A stretch of DNA of 43,019 nucleotides, from the NCBI GenBank assembly GCA_002376325.1, contig DFMR01000015.1, positions 1,424 to 44,442 on the forward strand, given 5' to 3'. Positions 22,620 to 30,662 of this stretch are shown here, in pieces. The notes under the pieces were generated by a model that saw only the letters and a list, made by a program, of their open reading frames with translations, was not told the origin of the DNA and did not search any database. This DNA comes from Proteobacteria bacterium UBA3588 (GTDB lineage: Bacteria > Pseudomonadota > Gammaproteobacteria > Thiohalomonadales > Thiohalomonadaceae). Within the stretch, counting starts at the first letter, position 1, and the number at the start of each line of letters is the position of its first letter. The translations under genes and the position numbers were made by a program.

Positions 22620-23636
22620 TTATTTGTAGAGCATGACAAAGGCGTTGAACAGCTGGCGGTCGAAATGGTACGGCATTTTATCGCGCATCAAGGTGAGAGC
22701 GTCGAACGGGGTCATCGCCTTTTTGTAGGAGCGCTCTGCGGTGAGGGCGTCAAACACATCGGCGATGCAGCAGATGCGGCCGTAAAGGTGGATATGATCG
22801 CCGCCGAGCCGCTTTGGGTAGCCGTTGCCGTCCATCAGTTCGTGGTGCTCCATGACGACGATGCGGCACTCTTCCGTCAGGGCATCGGCGTCGCGCAGCA
22901 GTTTGTAGCCTTGGTAGGGATGGATGCGCATCCGCCGCATCTCCTCTTCGGTCAGGCGCGCCGGTTTGTTGATGATCGCGGGATCCACTTTGACCTTGCC
23001 CAGGTCGTGCAGGAAGAATCCGGCCCCCAGTTCGTGCAGATCGTGGGCGTCCGTTCCGCCGAACAGCGCCTTGGACAGCATCAGACTGGTGACGCCGACA
23101 TTGACCGAATGGGTATACGTGTAGAAGTCGTGCAGCGTGATGCGCAACAGGTTCTGCGCCGTTTGATCGTCGGCCAGGATCAGGTCGGTGATCGAACTGA
23201 TCGCCGTCTTCGCCGTGCGCAGGTTTTCCGCCGTGGGCGCATCCAGCAGCCGTTGCATCATCTGCACGCTGTGGCGGTAGACGGCACGCGACTTGTCTTC
23301 CGGCCGCATGCGCCGATCGTGGATGGCCTCCCGCAGTTCCGGCGGCACCAGATCGTCCGGATTCCACGCGGCAGGCGGCGCCTCGTCTTTGGGATCGACC
23401 GGCGTATCGCTGTGACTGACATAGGCGAGTTCAGCCATCGACTGCGGCGTCGACGACATATCGCTCTTGTCGACGTCGACCACCACCTGGCGGATGCCGT
23501 GGGCGCGTATCTGCGCGATCTGCAGCGCGGTGGTGAGTTTGAACTTGCTGCGCAGAAACGGGTGGTCGAGCCAGGCGCCGGGGAGGTGGACGAAGTGGCC
23601 TATCTGCAGCTCATCGATCGGGATGGTTTTTTTCAT
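22620..23636 (-). CDS. HD-GYP phosphodiesterase with DUF3391 N-terminus
   Basis: A 338-residue protein predicted to hydrolyse cyclic di-GMP in the cytoplasm. Residues 1-95 are a DUF3391 domain (IPIDELQIGHFVHLPGAW is its usual start). The HD-GYP domain has His176, the HD pair at 210-211 in FLHDLGKVKVD, the HHE motif at 264-266 and the GNGYP loop at 270-274 (GYP motif kept). These residues suggest an active enzyme. It pairs functionally with the diguanylate cyclase at 32980, which is not adjacent. Bracketed by an SH3 envelope gene and rubredoxin, it looks monocistronic. Confidence 0.94.
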   Translation of the reverse strand: MKKTIPIDELQIGHFVHLPGAWLDHPFLRSKFKLTTALQIAQIRAHGIRQVVVDVDKSDMSSTPQSMAELAYVSHSDTPVDPKDEAPPAAWNPDDLVPPELREAIHDRRMRPEDKSRAVYRHSVQMMQRLLDAPTAENLRTAKTAISSITDLILADDQTAQNLLRITLHDFYTYTHSVNVGVTSLMLSKALFGGTDAHDLHELGAGFFLHDLGKVKVDPAIINKPARLTEEEMRRMRIHPYQGYKLLRDADALTEECRIVVMEHHELMDGNGYPKRLGGDHIHLYGRICCIADVFDALTAERSYKKAMTPFDALTLMRDKMPYHFDRQLFNAFVMLYK

Positions 23637-23682
23637 GGCGCAAACTCAAGCTATCGTGGTGCGGACAACTTTCGGTTTTCGG

Positions 23683-23844
23683 TCAATCGAGCCGGAGGAA
23701 TGCATCCTTGGTGGCGCCGCATTCGGGGCAGACCCAATCGTCCGGTATATCCTCCCAGCGCGTGCCCGGTAACACGTTGCCCTCTTCGTCGCCCGCGTCT
23801 TCGTTGAAGACATAGCCGCAGACATCACACAGATAGCTTCCCAT
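23683..23844 (-). CDS. Rubredoxin
   Basis: A 53-residue iron protein: MGSYLCDVCGYVFNEDAG, LPGTRWEDIPDDWVCPECGA and a short tail. The four iron-binding cysteines are at 6, 9, 39 and 42 in the pairs CDVC and CPEC. Rubredoxins are one-electron carriers to alkane hydroxylases, superoxide reductase or rubredoxin-oxygen oxidoreductase; no such partner is in the window. The gene is short and lies between the HD-GYP gene (46 bp downstream) and a 21-bp palindrome upstream. Confidence 0.95.
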   Translation of the reverse strand: MGSYLCDVCGYVFNEDAGDEEGNVLPGTRWEDIPDDWVCPECGATKDAFLRLD

Positions 23845-23962
23845 GGCGTGGTCCAATGGTTGTTGCGCCCGCTACATTTGAGCGGCGCGAGGGGCCGTCC
23901 GGCCCGGATAACGTCAATCTACCAGCAGCGGGCGCCGCCGGAAATCCTACAAACTGTGGGTT

Positions 23963-23983
23963 CATTTGTGGTTAACACAAATG
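23963..23983. promoter_or_regulatory. Perfect inverted repeat CATTTGTG-N5-CACAAATG
   Basis: Eight-base arms at 23963-23970 and 23976-23983 around GTTAA. It lies after the Cache-protein stop and 119 bases before the rubredoxin start, so it may be an operator for rubredoxin or a weak terminator. The half-site spacing does not fit a CRP site. Confidence 0.4.
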
Positions 23984-24005
23984 GCCCGTGATGGCGCTTT
24001 AGACG

Positions 24006-24968
24006 TCAGTGCGGCAACGCGCCGAACCAGAACTCGGTGCTTTTTTCCAGGAATTCGTCGAAGCGCATGTAGTGGGAGCCGTCACAGGAAAAATTGAGTC
24101 CCACCATGCCATTGACGATGTTGAGCGATCCGGCGCGCAGATAGACGTGTTCGTCCGCGAAACGCAGGGCGCGGAACATTTCGAATACCCGCATTACGTC
24201 GCCCGGCGGCACGACCGCGCGCTCATGGTAGGGGCGGCGCGGATAGGCGAGACAGATATCGGGATCGGTCAGCTCCTCGATACCGAGAATGCGGTAGACG
24301 AACGGGTCGTCCACATGCCAGAGGGTGCCGCGGCTGGAGGAGAAATGTAGTTTGCCGTGGTAGACGCCATGCTCCAGGAGCAACGCATTCATGACATGCA
24401 GCGCCTGATCAAGGCGGCGGTCCAGCGGACTCTCGGCGCGCTGGTGGGCAAACAGGCCGCTGCGGATGGCCGGGTCGCCTTTGATCTGTCGCCACGCATC
24501 CGGTTCGCGGTAGAGCACCGAGGTTTGCGGCAGTTCGCGCATGTCGAAGTCGGCGCCGAGAAAACCGACGCGGCGGCTGGCGTCGCTGCGGACCACCTGC
24601 ACCGCAGTCAGCGATGGCCGTTTGTTGTTGCGGCTGATGTAGGCCTCGGACAGCTTGAAGTCGGTGGAACCGATGATACCCTGCATATAGGGTCGCCCCA
24701 TGCGGTTGCGGCCGAACTGGGTCGGGTCTTGACCGTGCTGGGTAATGTTGTCGGTCAGCTGTACGCCGGCGGCGTCCAGTACGTAGAGATATTTGCAGTA
24801 TGAGAGACGGGGCAGAGCGTCGGCCAGTACCGCCTCCAGCAACAGACGATCTTCAATAACCGTAGTGCAACGATGGGCGAGTTCGTGCATCGCCTCGCCC
24901 AGCAGGGCGGTGAGCGCCTCGCGTTGGAGGCGGATGCTCTCCTGTAATCCGCTATTGACTGTGGACAT
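24006..24968 (-). CDS. Soluble PDC/Cache sensor-domain protein
   Basis: A 320-residue protein with a Cache (PDC-like) sensor fold and no signal peptide or membrane helix. After an N-terminal helical bundle, YLYVLDAAGVQLTDNI (about residues 60-75), RNRMGRPYMQGI and AYISRNNKRPSLTAVQVVRSD, then GFLGADFDMREL make up a typical Cache ligand domain. The C-terminal half has no recognised output domain; it contains two conserved-looking segments, YHGKLHFSSSRGTLWH and DPDICLAYPRRPYH. Cache domains are normally extracytoplasmic, so a free cytoplasmic one is odd. The ligand is unknown. A hairpin separates it from clcA. Confidence 0.75.
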   Translation of the reverse strand: MSTVNSGLQESIRLQREALTALLGEAMHELAHRCTTVIEDRLLLEAVLADALPRLSYCKYLYVLDAAGVQLTDNITQHGQDPTQFGRNRMGRPYMQGIIGSTDFKLSEAYISRNNKRPSLTAVQVVRSDASRRVGFLGADFDMRELPQTSVLYREPDAWRQIKGDPAIRSGLFAHQRAESPLDRRLDQALHVMNALLLEHGVYHGKLHFSSSRGTLWHVDDPFVYRILGIEELTDPDICLAYPRRPYHERAVVPPGDVMRVFEMFRALRFADEHVYLRAGSLNIVNGMVGLNFSCDGSHYMRFDEFLEKSTEFWFGALPH

Positions 24969-25017
24969 GCCCCGATTCTACCGAATACCAGCCGGGATTC
25001 CTTTGCCTGTAGGAAGC

Positions 25018-25058
25018 GGGGCAACGGCAGCGCTCGTGCCGAGCGCTGCCGTTGCCCC
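25018..25058. terminator. Perfect 19-bp hairpin after clcA
   Basis: The arms at 25018-25036 and 25040-25058 (starting GGGGCAACGG and ending CCGTTGCCCC) are exact complements around a three-base loop. It lies between clcA and the downstream Cache gene. No U-tract follows on the minus strand, so it may be a factor-independent stop of unusual form or an RNA-stabilising stem. Confidence 0.6.
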
Positions 25059-25083
25059 GGTGGAGGGGTGCGACCGCGGCGGA

Positions 25084-26430
25084 TCAGCTCTCGGCCTTGG
25101 CTTCGGCTTCCGGCGCGGCTATGGCGGCCTCGCCTTCAGGTTTCTTCTGCTTGGAGAGAAACTCCTCGGCCAATGCGCGGTAAACCGGTTCCGGGCAGAC
25201 CAGATGCGAGGCGCCGTGGGCGATGAAGGCGACTGCCATCAGCGGCAGCAGAATACCTTGGTTCGAGGTCATCTCCATGATGATGATGAAAGCGGTGATG
25301 GGGGTCTGCACCACGCCGGTGAAGTAGCCGGCCATGCCGAGGATGATCACCGCACCGGCCGGCACGCTGGGGAACCAGGCGGCGATGCTGGCGCCGAAGC
25401 CGGCGCCGGCGGCCAGCGACGGTGCGAACAGGCCGCCGGGAATGCCGCTCAGATAGGAGACCAGGGTGGCGAGGATCTTGAGCGCCGGGTAGCTGGGCGG
25501 CAGGGTGCCGGTCATGGTGATGATGCTCTTCGCCTCGGCATAGCCGGTGCCGTAGGTCGTGTTGCCGGAGAGCAGTCCGATGCCGGCCAGCAGCAGGCCG
25601 CAGACGGCGGCGACCCGCATGGGGTAGCGTTTGATGAGCGGCGCGACGTGGCGCGCGCTGCGAATCAGCAGTTGGCTGAACAGTCCGCCGAGAAGGCCGC
25701 CGACGATGCCGCAGATGGGGACCACGACCCAGTCCCTGATGTTGTTGAAGGCGGCGTGGGAGGTGCCGAAGTAGGTGTAGTTGCCGACCAGCACCAGGGC
25801 CGTCATGCCGCCGAACAACACTGCGGTCAGCACCACCCCGCTGGTCTTCTCCTCGAACGACTGGCTGATCTCCTCGATGGCGAAGACGACGCCCGCCAGC
25901 GGCGTATTGAATGCCGCCGAGATGCCGGCGGCGCCGCCGGCGAGAATCAGTGCGCGCTCCATGTAGTGGGGCGGAAAGCGCATCAACTTGCCCATGTTGT
26001 ACATGAGCGCGGTGCCGATATGCACTGTCGGACCCTCGCGGCCGATGGACGCGCCGGCGCAGAGGCTGAGCACCGTCACCAATATTTTGCCTATAGCGAT
26101 GCGCAGCGAAAGGATCTCGTCGCGCATGGCCGTGGTAGTCCCTTCCTCGAATGCGGCGATGGCCTGCGGGATGCCGCTGCCCTGAGCGCCGGGGAAGAAT
26201 CGTTGCGTCATCCACAGCGCCAGCATCAGGCCGAGCGGTGCGACCACCAGCGCCAGATAGGGTGAGACGCCGAGGATCATTTTGAAGACGTCATTGGCTT
26301 TTTCGCTGACGACGGCGAAGATGGTTGCGGTGATACCAAGCAGTATGGCGCCGCCCCACATGGCGAGCCGGATACGCCACTCGTTGACCGAGAGATAGGC
26401 GTTCGCTTGGTGTTGAAAGTGGTTGCGCAT
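25084..26430 (-). CDS. clcA: CLC-type chloride/proton antiporter ClcA
   Basis: A 448-residue inner-membrane protein of the CLC family. The selectivity-filter motifs are GSGIPQ (84-89), GREGPTVHIG (130-139) and GGLFAPSLAAGAGFG. Glu132 in GREGP is the external gating glutamate, and the AIEEI segment after NTPLAG keeps the internal glutamate of proton-coupled exchangers, so this is more likely a Cl-/H+ antiporter (acid response) than a channel. The C-terminal tail (EGEAAIAAPEAEAKAES) is a low-complexity stretch. A TTGTTCAAACAA palindrome lies at about 26487-26498, upstream of the start. No potassium transporter is nearby. Confidence 0.95.
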   Translation of the reverse strand: MRNHFQHQANAYLSVNEWRIRLAMWGGAILLGITATIFAVVSEKANDVFKMILGVSPYLALVVAPLGLMLALWMTQRFFPGAQGSGIPQAIAAFEEGTTTAMRDEILSLRIAIGKILVTVLSLCAGASIGREGPTVHIGTALMYNMGKLMRFPPHYMERALILAGGAAGISAAFNTPLAGVVFAIEEISQSFEEKTSGVVLTAVLFGGMTALVLVGNYTYFGTSHAAFNNIRDWVVVPICGIVGGLLGGLFSQLLIRSARHVAPLIKRYPMRVAAVCGLLLAGIGLLSGNTTYGTGYAEAKSIITMTGTLPPSYPALKILATLVSYLSGIPGGLFAPSLAAGAGFGASIAAWFPSVPAGAVIILGMAGYFTGVVQTPITAFIIIMEMTSNQGILLPLMAVAFIAHGASHLVCPEPVYRALAEEFLSKQKKPEGEAAIAAPEAEAKAES

Positions 26431-26710
26431 TTCAGAAACTCACAGGTGGTGATGGCCCAGGAAAGCGCGCGAATATATCACAGCCTTTGTTCAAACAATG
26501 TTATCGCCGGGCGGCGGAGCGCGGACGCCCGCGCCCGGCGGTTGGCCGCGATTGTCGTGCCCCGGCCGGGTGGCTGGTGCGACTTCGCCGTTGCGGCAAA
26601 TATTGGCGTCTTCGGGCGGTTTGAAGTCAGCGGTCTGTCGCTAAGAGGGGGGCGGCGCGCACCCCGTCCCGCGCGGGTACGTGCCACGCTGCGGGAAACG
26701 TGAGCCGCCG

Positions 26711-27895
26711 TTACTCCGGGATGAATCTTCCGATGCCGTATTTTACTTTGCGGGCCGGCAGGTACCACAGCATGCCGTCCACGGTCATGAGGAAGCCGGC
26801 CGCGACCAACAGGTAGTCCAGGAAACTGTCCGGGCCGGCGCCCAGAATCTGCATCATCGCAAACCCCAGGGACATGAATGCGATGCCCGTTTGCATCAAT
26901 GAAAGGCCGGTTCTCGCCCTGGCATAGAGCGTCCGGTGGCTGGCGGCGATCGTCCTCTGGGCGGCCAGCATGGTGCGTTCCCGCGCAAGATGGGTGCGCT
27001 CCTTGCTGGCCGGAACCGGACGAAGGATGGTGCAGTAATCGGTGATCGAAGCGGCCAAGCGGGCAAGCTTGCGCTTTTCATGCGTCTCGGCAGGCGCCTG
27101 TTCCAGATGGTAGCGCTCGGTGAAGCGAATGGTTTCGGCCGTTATATCCACCATCGCATGGCGCCAGGGGGCGCTCATGCGCACACGGCGTATCTTCAGG
27201 TAATCGTAGAGCCCCACCGCGGCCATACCGATCCCCGCCAGCAGGATGGCGACATGGTGTGGCTTGAGTATGTTGGCGTTGATCCGCAGCAGTGCGTTCG
27301 ACAAGGCCACCATGGCCAAACCCCATCGCACCAGTTTCAGGGCCGTTCGCGCCCGGGCATGGTCGGTCCGGTGGCAGGCGAGCCGGGTGCGCCACAGGGC
27401 CATGATGCTGCGCCAATTGGCCAGGCCGGTCCGCTCGATGCCGATGAGGAGCTTTGCCGGGGCATGCAGATAATCCTGGAGGTACCAGCGGATGTCCTCG
27501 GCCAGTGCAACCCTGAACTCGTATCTGGCGGCGGAAACCAGCGTCATCACCGCGTTCCTCATCGCCTCGTCCTGCGGATCGGCGGCGGCGATGATCGCGG
27601 TGTCGCCGAGCATCGTCACCGGGAACCAGCGGCCGGCACGCAGCACGCCGGGCTCCAGTCCGTCAAACAGGTGCGAAGGTACCGGTGTCCGTTCGTCGTA
27701 CTGGATGAAGGGACAGCCGAAATGTTTGGACAGCGAGTTCAGCAGTGCGCAGCGGGAGACGCCAAACTCCTTCAGCAGTACCCGTTCGAGTTCCACGCCG
27801 CGCGCCGCCGCAGTCTCCTGTGCCGTCAGAAATCTCTCTTCGGTGAGAACGCCGTCCGGCACCAGCGAGGCGAATTTGTTCGATTCAGTTGTCAT
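26711..27895 (-). CDS. GspE/MshE N-terminal domain fused to two DUF202-like units
   Basis: A 394-residue membrane protein. Residues about 15-150 match the N-terminal domain of type II secretion ATPases (LTEERFLTAQETA, LNSLSKHFGCPFIQYDE, VTMLGDTAIIAAADPQDE) with no ATPase part. The RLG c-di-GMP motif of MshEN is absent. Two DUF202-like units follow, each starting with a helix with Arg (mostly Arg-Thr) every seven residues: R155, R162, R169, R176, R183, R190 in the first and R300, R307, R314, R321, R328 (then Gln335) in the second. Membrane helices follow, then a WYLPAR tail. Start ATG 27895 overlaps the upstream paralogue by 11 bases. The function is unknown. Confidence 0.75.
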   Translation of the reverse strand: MTTESNKFASLVPDGVLTEERFLTAQETAAARGVELERVLLKEFGVSRCALLNSLSKHFGCPFIQYDERTPVPSHLFDGLEPGVLRAGRWFPVTMLGDTAIIAAADPQDEAMRNAVMTLVSAARYEFRVALAEDIRWYLQDYLHAPAKLLIGIERTGLANWRSIMALWRTRLACHRTDHARARTALKLVRWGLAMVALSNALLRINANILKPHHVAILLAGIGMAAVGLYDYLKIRRVRMSAPWRHAMVDITAETIRFTERYHLEQAPAETHEKRKLARLAASITDYCTILRPVPASKERTHLARERTMLAAQRTIAASHRTLYARARTGLSLMQTGIAFMSLGFAMMQILGAGPDSFLDYLLVAAGFLMTVDGMLWYLPARKVKYGIGRFIPE

Positions 27896-29531
27896 GGCTG
27901 TAGGACACCTTGTTCCAGGATACCGCCGGCTCGCTGTAGTCGGGGCTGGCGATCTCGAAAGCGCCGGCACAGAACGGCGAGTGCCGCTTCATCCGTTCCG
28001 CGGGCAGCCACCAGTACAGGCCGTCGCCGATCAGGTACAGGCCGATGAGCACGAGCAGGATATCGAACGCCGCCCAGAGCGCGTTGTCGCCGCCGAAATA
28101 GACGAACAGGCCGGCGCCCACCGCCATGATGCTGAAGCCGGTGCGGATGAATGCCATGCCGAGGCGCGAGCGCGCCATCATGGTCCGCAACCGCGACATC
28201 GTATTGCGTCCGTCGGCGAGCACGGTGCGCTCCAGCGCAAGGCCCGTGGTGGCCCACACGCCGGGCTGAGCCTGGGCCGCCGCCTCGGCCGACGGCTCCC
28301 GGCCCGGCGTCGTGTCGCGGCACGACGCAGGGACTATGAGATCCCACGGCCCCTTCTTCCCGCCCACTTTGCCGATGATTTCGGAGCCGATATTGGCCGC
28401 CTTTCTGCCCGGCAGGTACCAATAGAATCCCTCCGCCAGCATGAACGTGCCGACGACGATCAGTGTCCAGTCGAATACAGACCACGGACCTGGATGGAAC
28501 TGACGCAGAAAGCCGATGCCGATGCCGGCGAAGGCGACGCCGGTACGGCCGAATGCGAGGCCGGTGCGGGCCTCGGCCATCATGGTCCGCAGGTAGGCTT
28601 GGACCGTTCGCTCTTCGGCGAGATTGAGACGGTCGTTGGCCAGAAAACGCCGCCGTTCGACCGGAGAGAGCGAATCCCACTCCTGTCTCAGTGCTGCCGC
28701 GCTGTCCACCACGGCGCTGCGGCCGAAGTTCATCGCGCCGCCGGGATCGGAGACTTCCAGTGCGGAAAAGCCCTCCGGCACATCGTAGATAGGGAAACTC
28801 CGGATCTCCCTTCTTTCGCGCCGCGCCGGCGAGTACCAGAACAGGCCCTCGGCGATGGCGACAACACCGATTACCAGTAGCGGGATCTCCACCAGCAGCA
28901 AATGACCCGCACCGAAAAACCGCAAGAACGCCACGGCGATACTCACGCAGGCGAGCCCGGTGCGGGTGAGGGCAAGCCCGGTCCGGCTCCTCGCAAGCTG
29001 GGTCCGCTGTTCGGCATAGCGGGTGCGAACGATGGCCAGGTAGGCCCGCGCCTTGGCCAGCGGCGTCCTGCCGGCGGAGGGCGGAAAATCAGGGTTCAGG
29101 TCCCAATTGTTCTCGATGATCCGGATCAGATCCGGGCGCGTGGCGGCCAGGAAATTGATCGCCTTCACCCCGAGGGTTTCGCGGATGTTCCGGTTCAATT
29201 CGACGTCGTCGGGTCTGCAGGCGATCACCTGCGCCGTCTCTCCAGCCACCGACAGGGGCATCCACAGTTCGGACTTCAGCCTCTCCACGTCCATCCGTCG
29301 CAGGACCGATGGAGGTGCCGTGAGGCCCTCGGCGTATTCCACGGTGGGGCAGCCGAACTGCTGCGCAAGGCAGGAGAGGATTTCATGTTTGGGAACGCCC
29401 GCCCCGAGGATGGCGTCCTCCAGCGAGAGATCGTTTGTCACGGTTTGTTCCCGGAGATGCTGCAGATTTTCGCGGGTCAGAAATCCCCGCTGTATGAGTT
29501 GTTCGAATCTCTGGGGCATTTTAATGGACAT
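27885..29531 (-). CDS. GspE/MshE N-terminal domain fused to three DUF202-like units
   Basis: A 548-residue membrane paralogue of the downstream gene. Residues about 8-145 form the GspE_N-like domain (LIQRGFLTRENLQHLREQ, LSCLAQQFGCPTVEYAEG, VIACRPDDVELN). The c-di-GMP-contacting RLG is replaced by LSL. Three DUF202-like units follow at about 162-237, 301-377 and 430-513. Each has Arg at exact seven-residue steps (162-190, 301-329, 435-463), mostly Arg-Thr, then two membrane helices and a (Y/F)WY.PAR-type end (FWYSPAR, FYWYLPGR, LYWWLPAER). The ATG at 29531 is chosen; a TTG at 29573 would add 14 residues without family support. Transcribed with the 26711 gene; role unknown. Confidence 0.78.
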   Translation of the reverse strand: MSIKMPQRFEQLIQRGFLTRENLQHLREQTVTNDLSLEDAILGAGVPKHEILSCLAQQFGCPTVEYAEGLTAPPSVLRRMDVERLKSELWMPLSVAGETAQVIACRPDDVELNRNIRETLGVKAINFLAATRPDLIRIIENNWDLNPDFPPSAGRTPLAKARAYLAIVRTRYAEQRTQLARSRTGLALTRTGLACVSIAVAFLRFFGAGHLLLVEIPLLVIGVVAIAEGLFWYSPARRERREIRSFPIYDVPEGFSALEVSDPGGAMNFGRSAVVDSAAALRQEWDSLSPVERRRFLANDRLNLAEERTVQAYLRTMMAEARTGLAFGRTGVAFAGIGIGFLRQFHPGPWSVFDWTLIVVGTFMLAEGFYWYLPGRKAANIGSEIIGKVGGKKGPWDLIVPASCRDTTPGREPSAEAAAQAQPGVWATTGLALERTVLADGRNTMSRLRTMMARSRLGMAFIRTGFSIMAVGAGLFVYFGGDNALWAAFDILLVLIGLYLIGDGLYWWLPAERMKRHSPFCAGAFEIASPDYSEPAVSWNKVSYSHDN

Positions 29532-30075
29532 AATGAATCTCGGTGTTCTGGTCGCCGGGGCCGGTTTGCACAACGACGGTTACTTATCACAATTTTGACG
29601 TGACGCCGTGTGTCAAACGCACCGCGATTGGCGACTGCGTTTCGTCCGTTTGCTTTTCATGGGTCGGGCCAAGGACGGTGATCGGGTGGCGCGATGACGG
29701 GGATATTTTAACGCATCATTGAGCGTTTGTTTGCACTAATTTGACGGACTGCGGACGTAGCGAAGCAGGGCCGCCGTATGGCGGCATTGATCAGCTTTTG
29801 ATTGCGACTCGTTGAAATTATTGAAGGATCGTGTTGCAGTGATTATGCAGTTGCCTATTCATACAAATTTCTAACGCGATAATACGCAGTGTTTATGGCG
29901 TTTTTTTTCACTGCCGCATCGGCATGTGCTAGTATGCCGGCCCTGTGTAGACTGCCCGCCGCGCAAGATACCACCCTTGGTCAAATTTCTTTGGCGTGAA
30001 CAAGAAGTTCGCTACGTTCCGGTTGCGGCGCTTGATGATGCGGAGCGAAACGTTTGTGAAAGGCTTGCGTTCAAC
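29532..30075. other. Long divergent regulatory gap
   Basis: The 544-bp gap separates the heptad-repeat pair (minus) from uspA (plus). It holds TTTGAC-N12-GTCAAA at 29594-29617, a TTGACA on the minus strand at 29616-29611, a GCCGCC-GTAT-GGCGGC hairpin near 29770, an AT-rich stretch from about 29805 to 29910, and the candidate uspA promoter at 29907-29935. From about 29940 to 30075 it would be the uspA leader. No small gene with good support was found. Confidence 0.5.
29907..29935 (+). promoter_or_regulatory. Candidate sigma-70 promoter for the uspA operon
   Basis: TTCACT at 29907-29912 (four of six bases of the -35 consensus) and TAGTAT at 29930-29935 (four of six of the -10 consensus), with 17 bases between and a T-tract just upstream. 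This would start transcription near 29942 and leave an untranslated leader of about 130 bases. Confidence 0.35.
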
Positions 30076-30591
30076 ATGACAAAATCCGCTAATGGGACTG
30101 TGCTCGTCGCGGTCGACGGTTCGCACAATTCGATCATGGCCGCCGGTGCCGGCGCCCGTCTCGCACAAACTCTCGGTATGCATGTGGGCCTGCTCCATGT
30201 GTTGGATGTTCCGGTGTTGAGTTTCTGGGTAGGTGTCGAGGCCCGCCTCAAGGACGACATTCGGGCGCAGGCCGAAGCAACGCTCACCGACATCTCGGAA
30301 AAGATCCGACGCACCTGCAACGTGGTGCCTGAGTTCTATATCGTCGACGGTGAGCCGGCAGACGAAATCGAGAAGGTCGTGCGGGCGAATCCCGATGTCG
30401 TCATGGTCGTCACCGGTCGCGAAGGTGTGGGCAGCGAAAAGAAGACGGAGCTGCTGCGCGATCGTGCCGGCGATCATCTAGGCGCCAAACTGGCGGATAG
30501 ATTGCCGGTGCCGGTGCTGCTGGTGCCGCCGGACGTATCGAAATCGATGATATGCGAAGCGTTGCACGAGTTCCGGAAGGAATCCGAATAA
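30076..30591 (+). CDS. Universal stress protein (UspA family)
   Basis: A 171-residue UspA domain protein. GTVLVAVDGSHNSIMAAGAGARLAQ opens the nucleotide-binding Rossmann-like fold, VGLLHVLDVP is the second strand, and the C-terminal GDHLGAKLADRLPVPVLLVPP matches the closing strand. The ATP-binding G-2x-G-9x-G(S/T) loop is not clearly present (VVTGREGVGSEKKTELL is the nearest), so it may be a non-ATP-binding member. An in-frame start at 29926 exists but adds non-homologous sequence and lies in the promoter, so ATG 30076 is used. It leads a TSUP-TIGR02186 operon. Confidence 0.88.
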   Translation: MTKSANGTVLVAVDGSHNSIMAAGAGARLAQTLGMHVGLLHVLDVPVLSFWVGVEARLKDDIRAQAEATLTDISEKIRRTCNVVPEFYIVDGEPADEIEKVVRANPDVVMVVTGREGVGSEKKTELLRDRAGDHLGAKLADRLPVPVLLVPPDVSKSMICEALHEFRKESE

Positions 30592-30662
30592 GAAGGAGCG
30601 GCGGATTGTCGAATCCCCGTTTCACAAATTTCATTATCTTGCGTCAAGAGGGTTAATTCAGC

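Noticed and set aside
23963..23983. CRP-cAMP site before rubredoxin, tempting because cyaA is nearby.
   Set aside because: The half-site spacing (TGTG-N5-CACA) does not fit the TGTGA-N6-TCACA consensus.
26711..29531. c-di-GMP binding by the GspE_N-like domains of the heptad proteins.
   Set aside because: The diagnostic RLG residues of the MshEN motif are not present (DLSL in one protein, GVEL in the other), so ligand binding is not claimed.
29926..30591. Longer universal stress protein starting at 29926.
   Set aside because: The added 50 residues are not like any UspA N-terminus and the region contains the candidate promoter.
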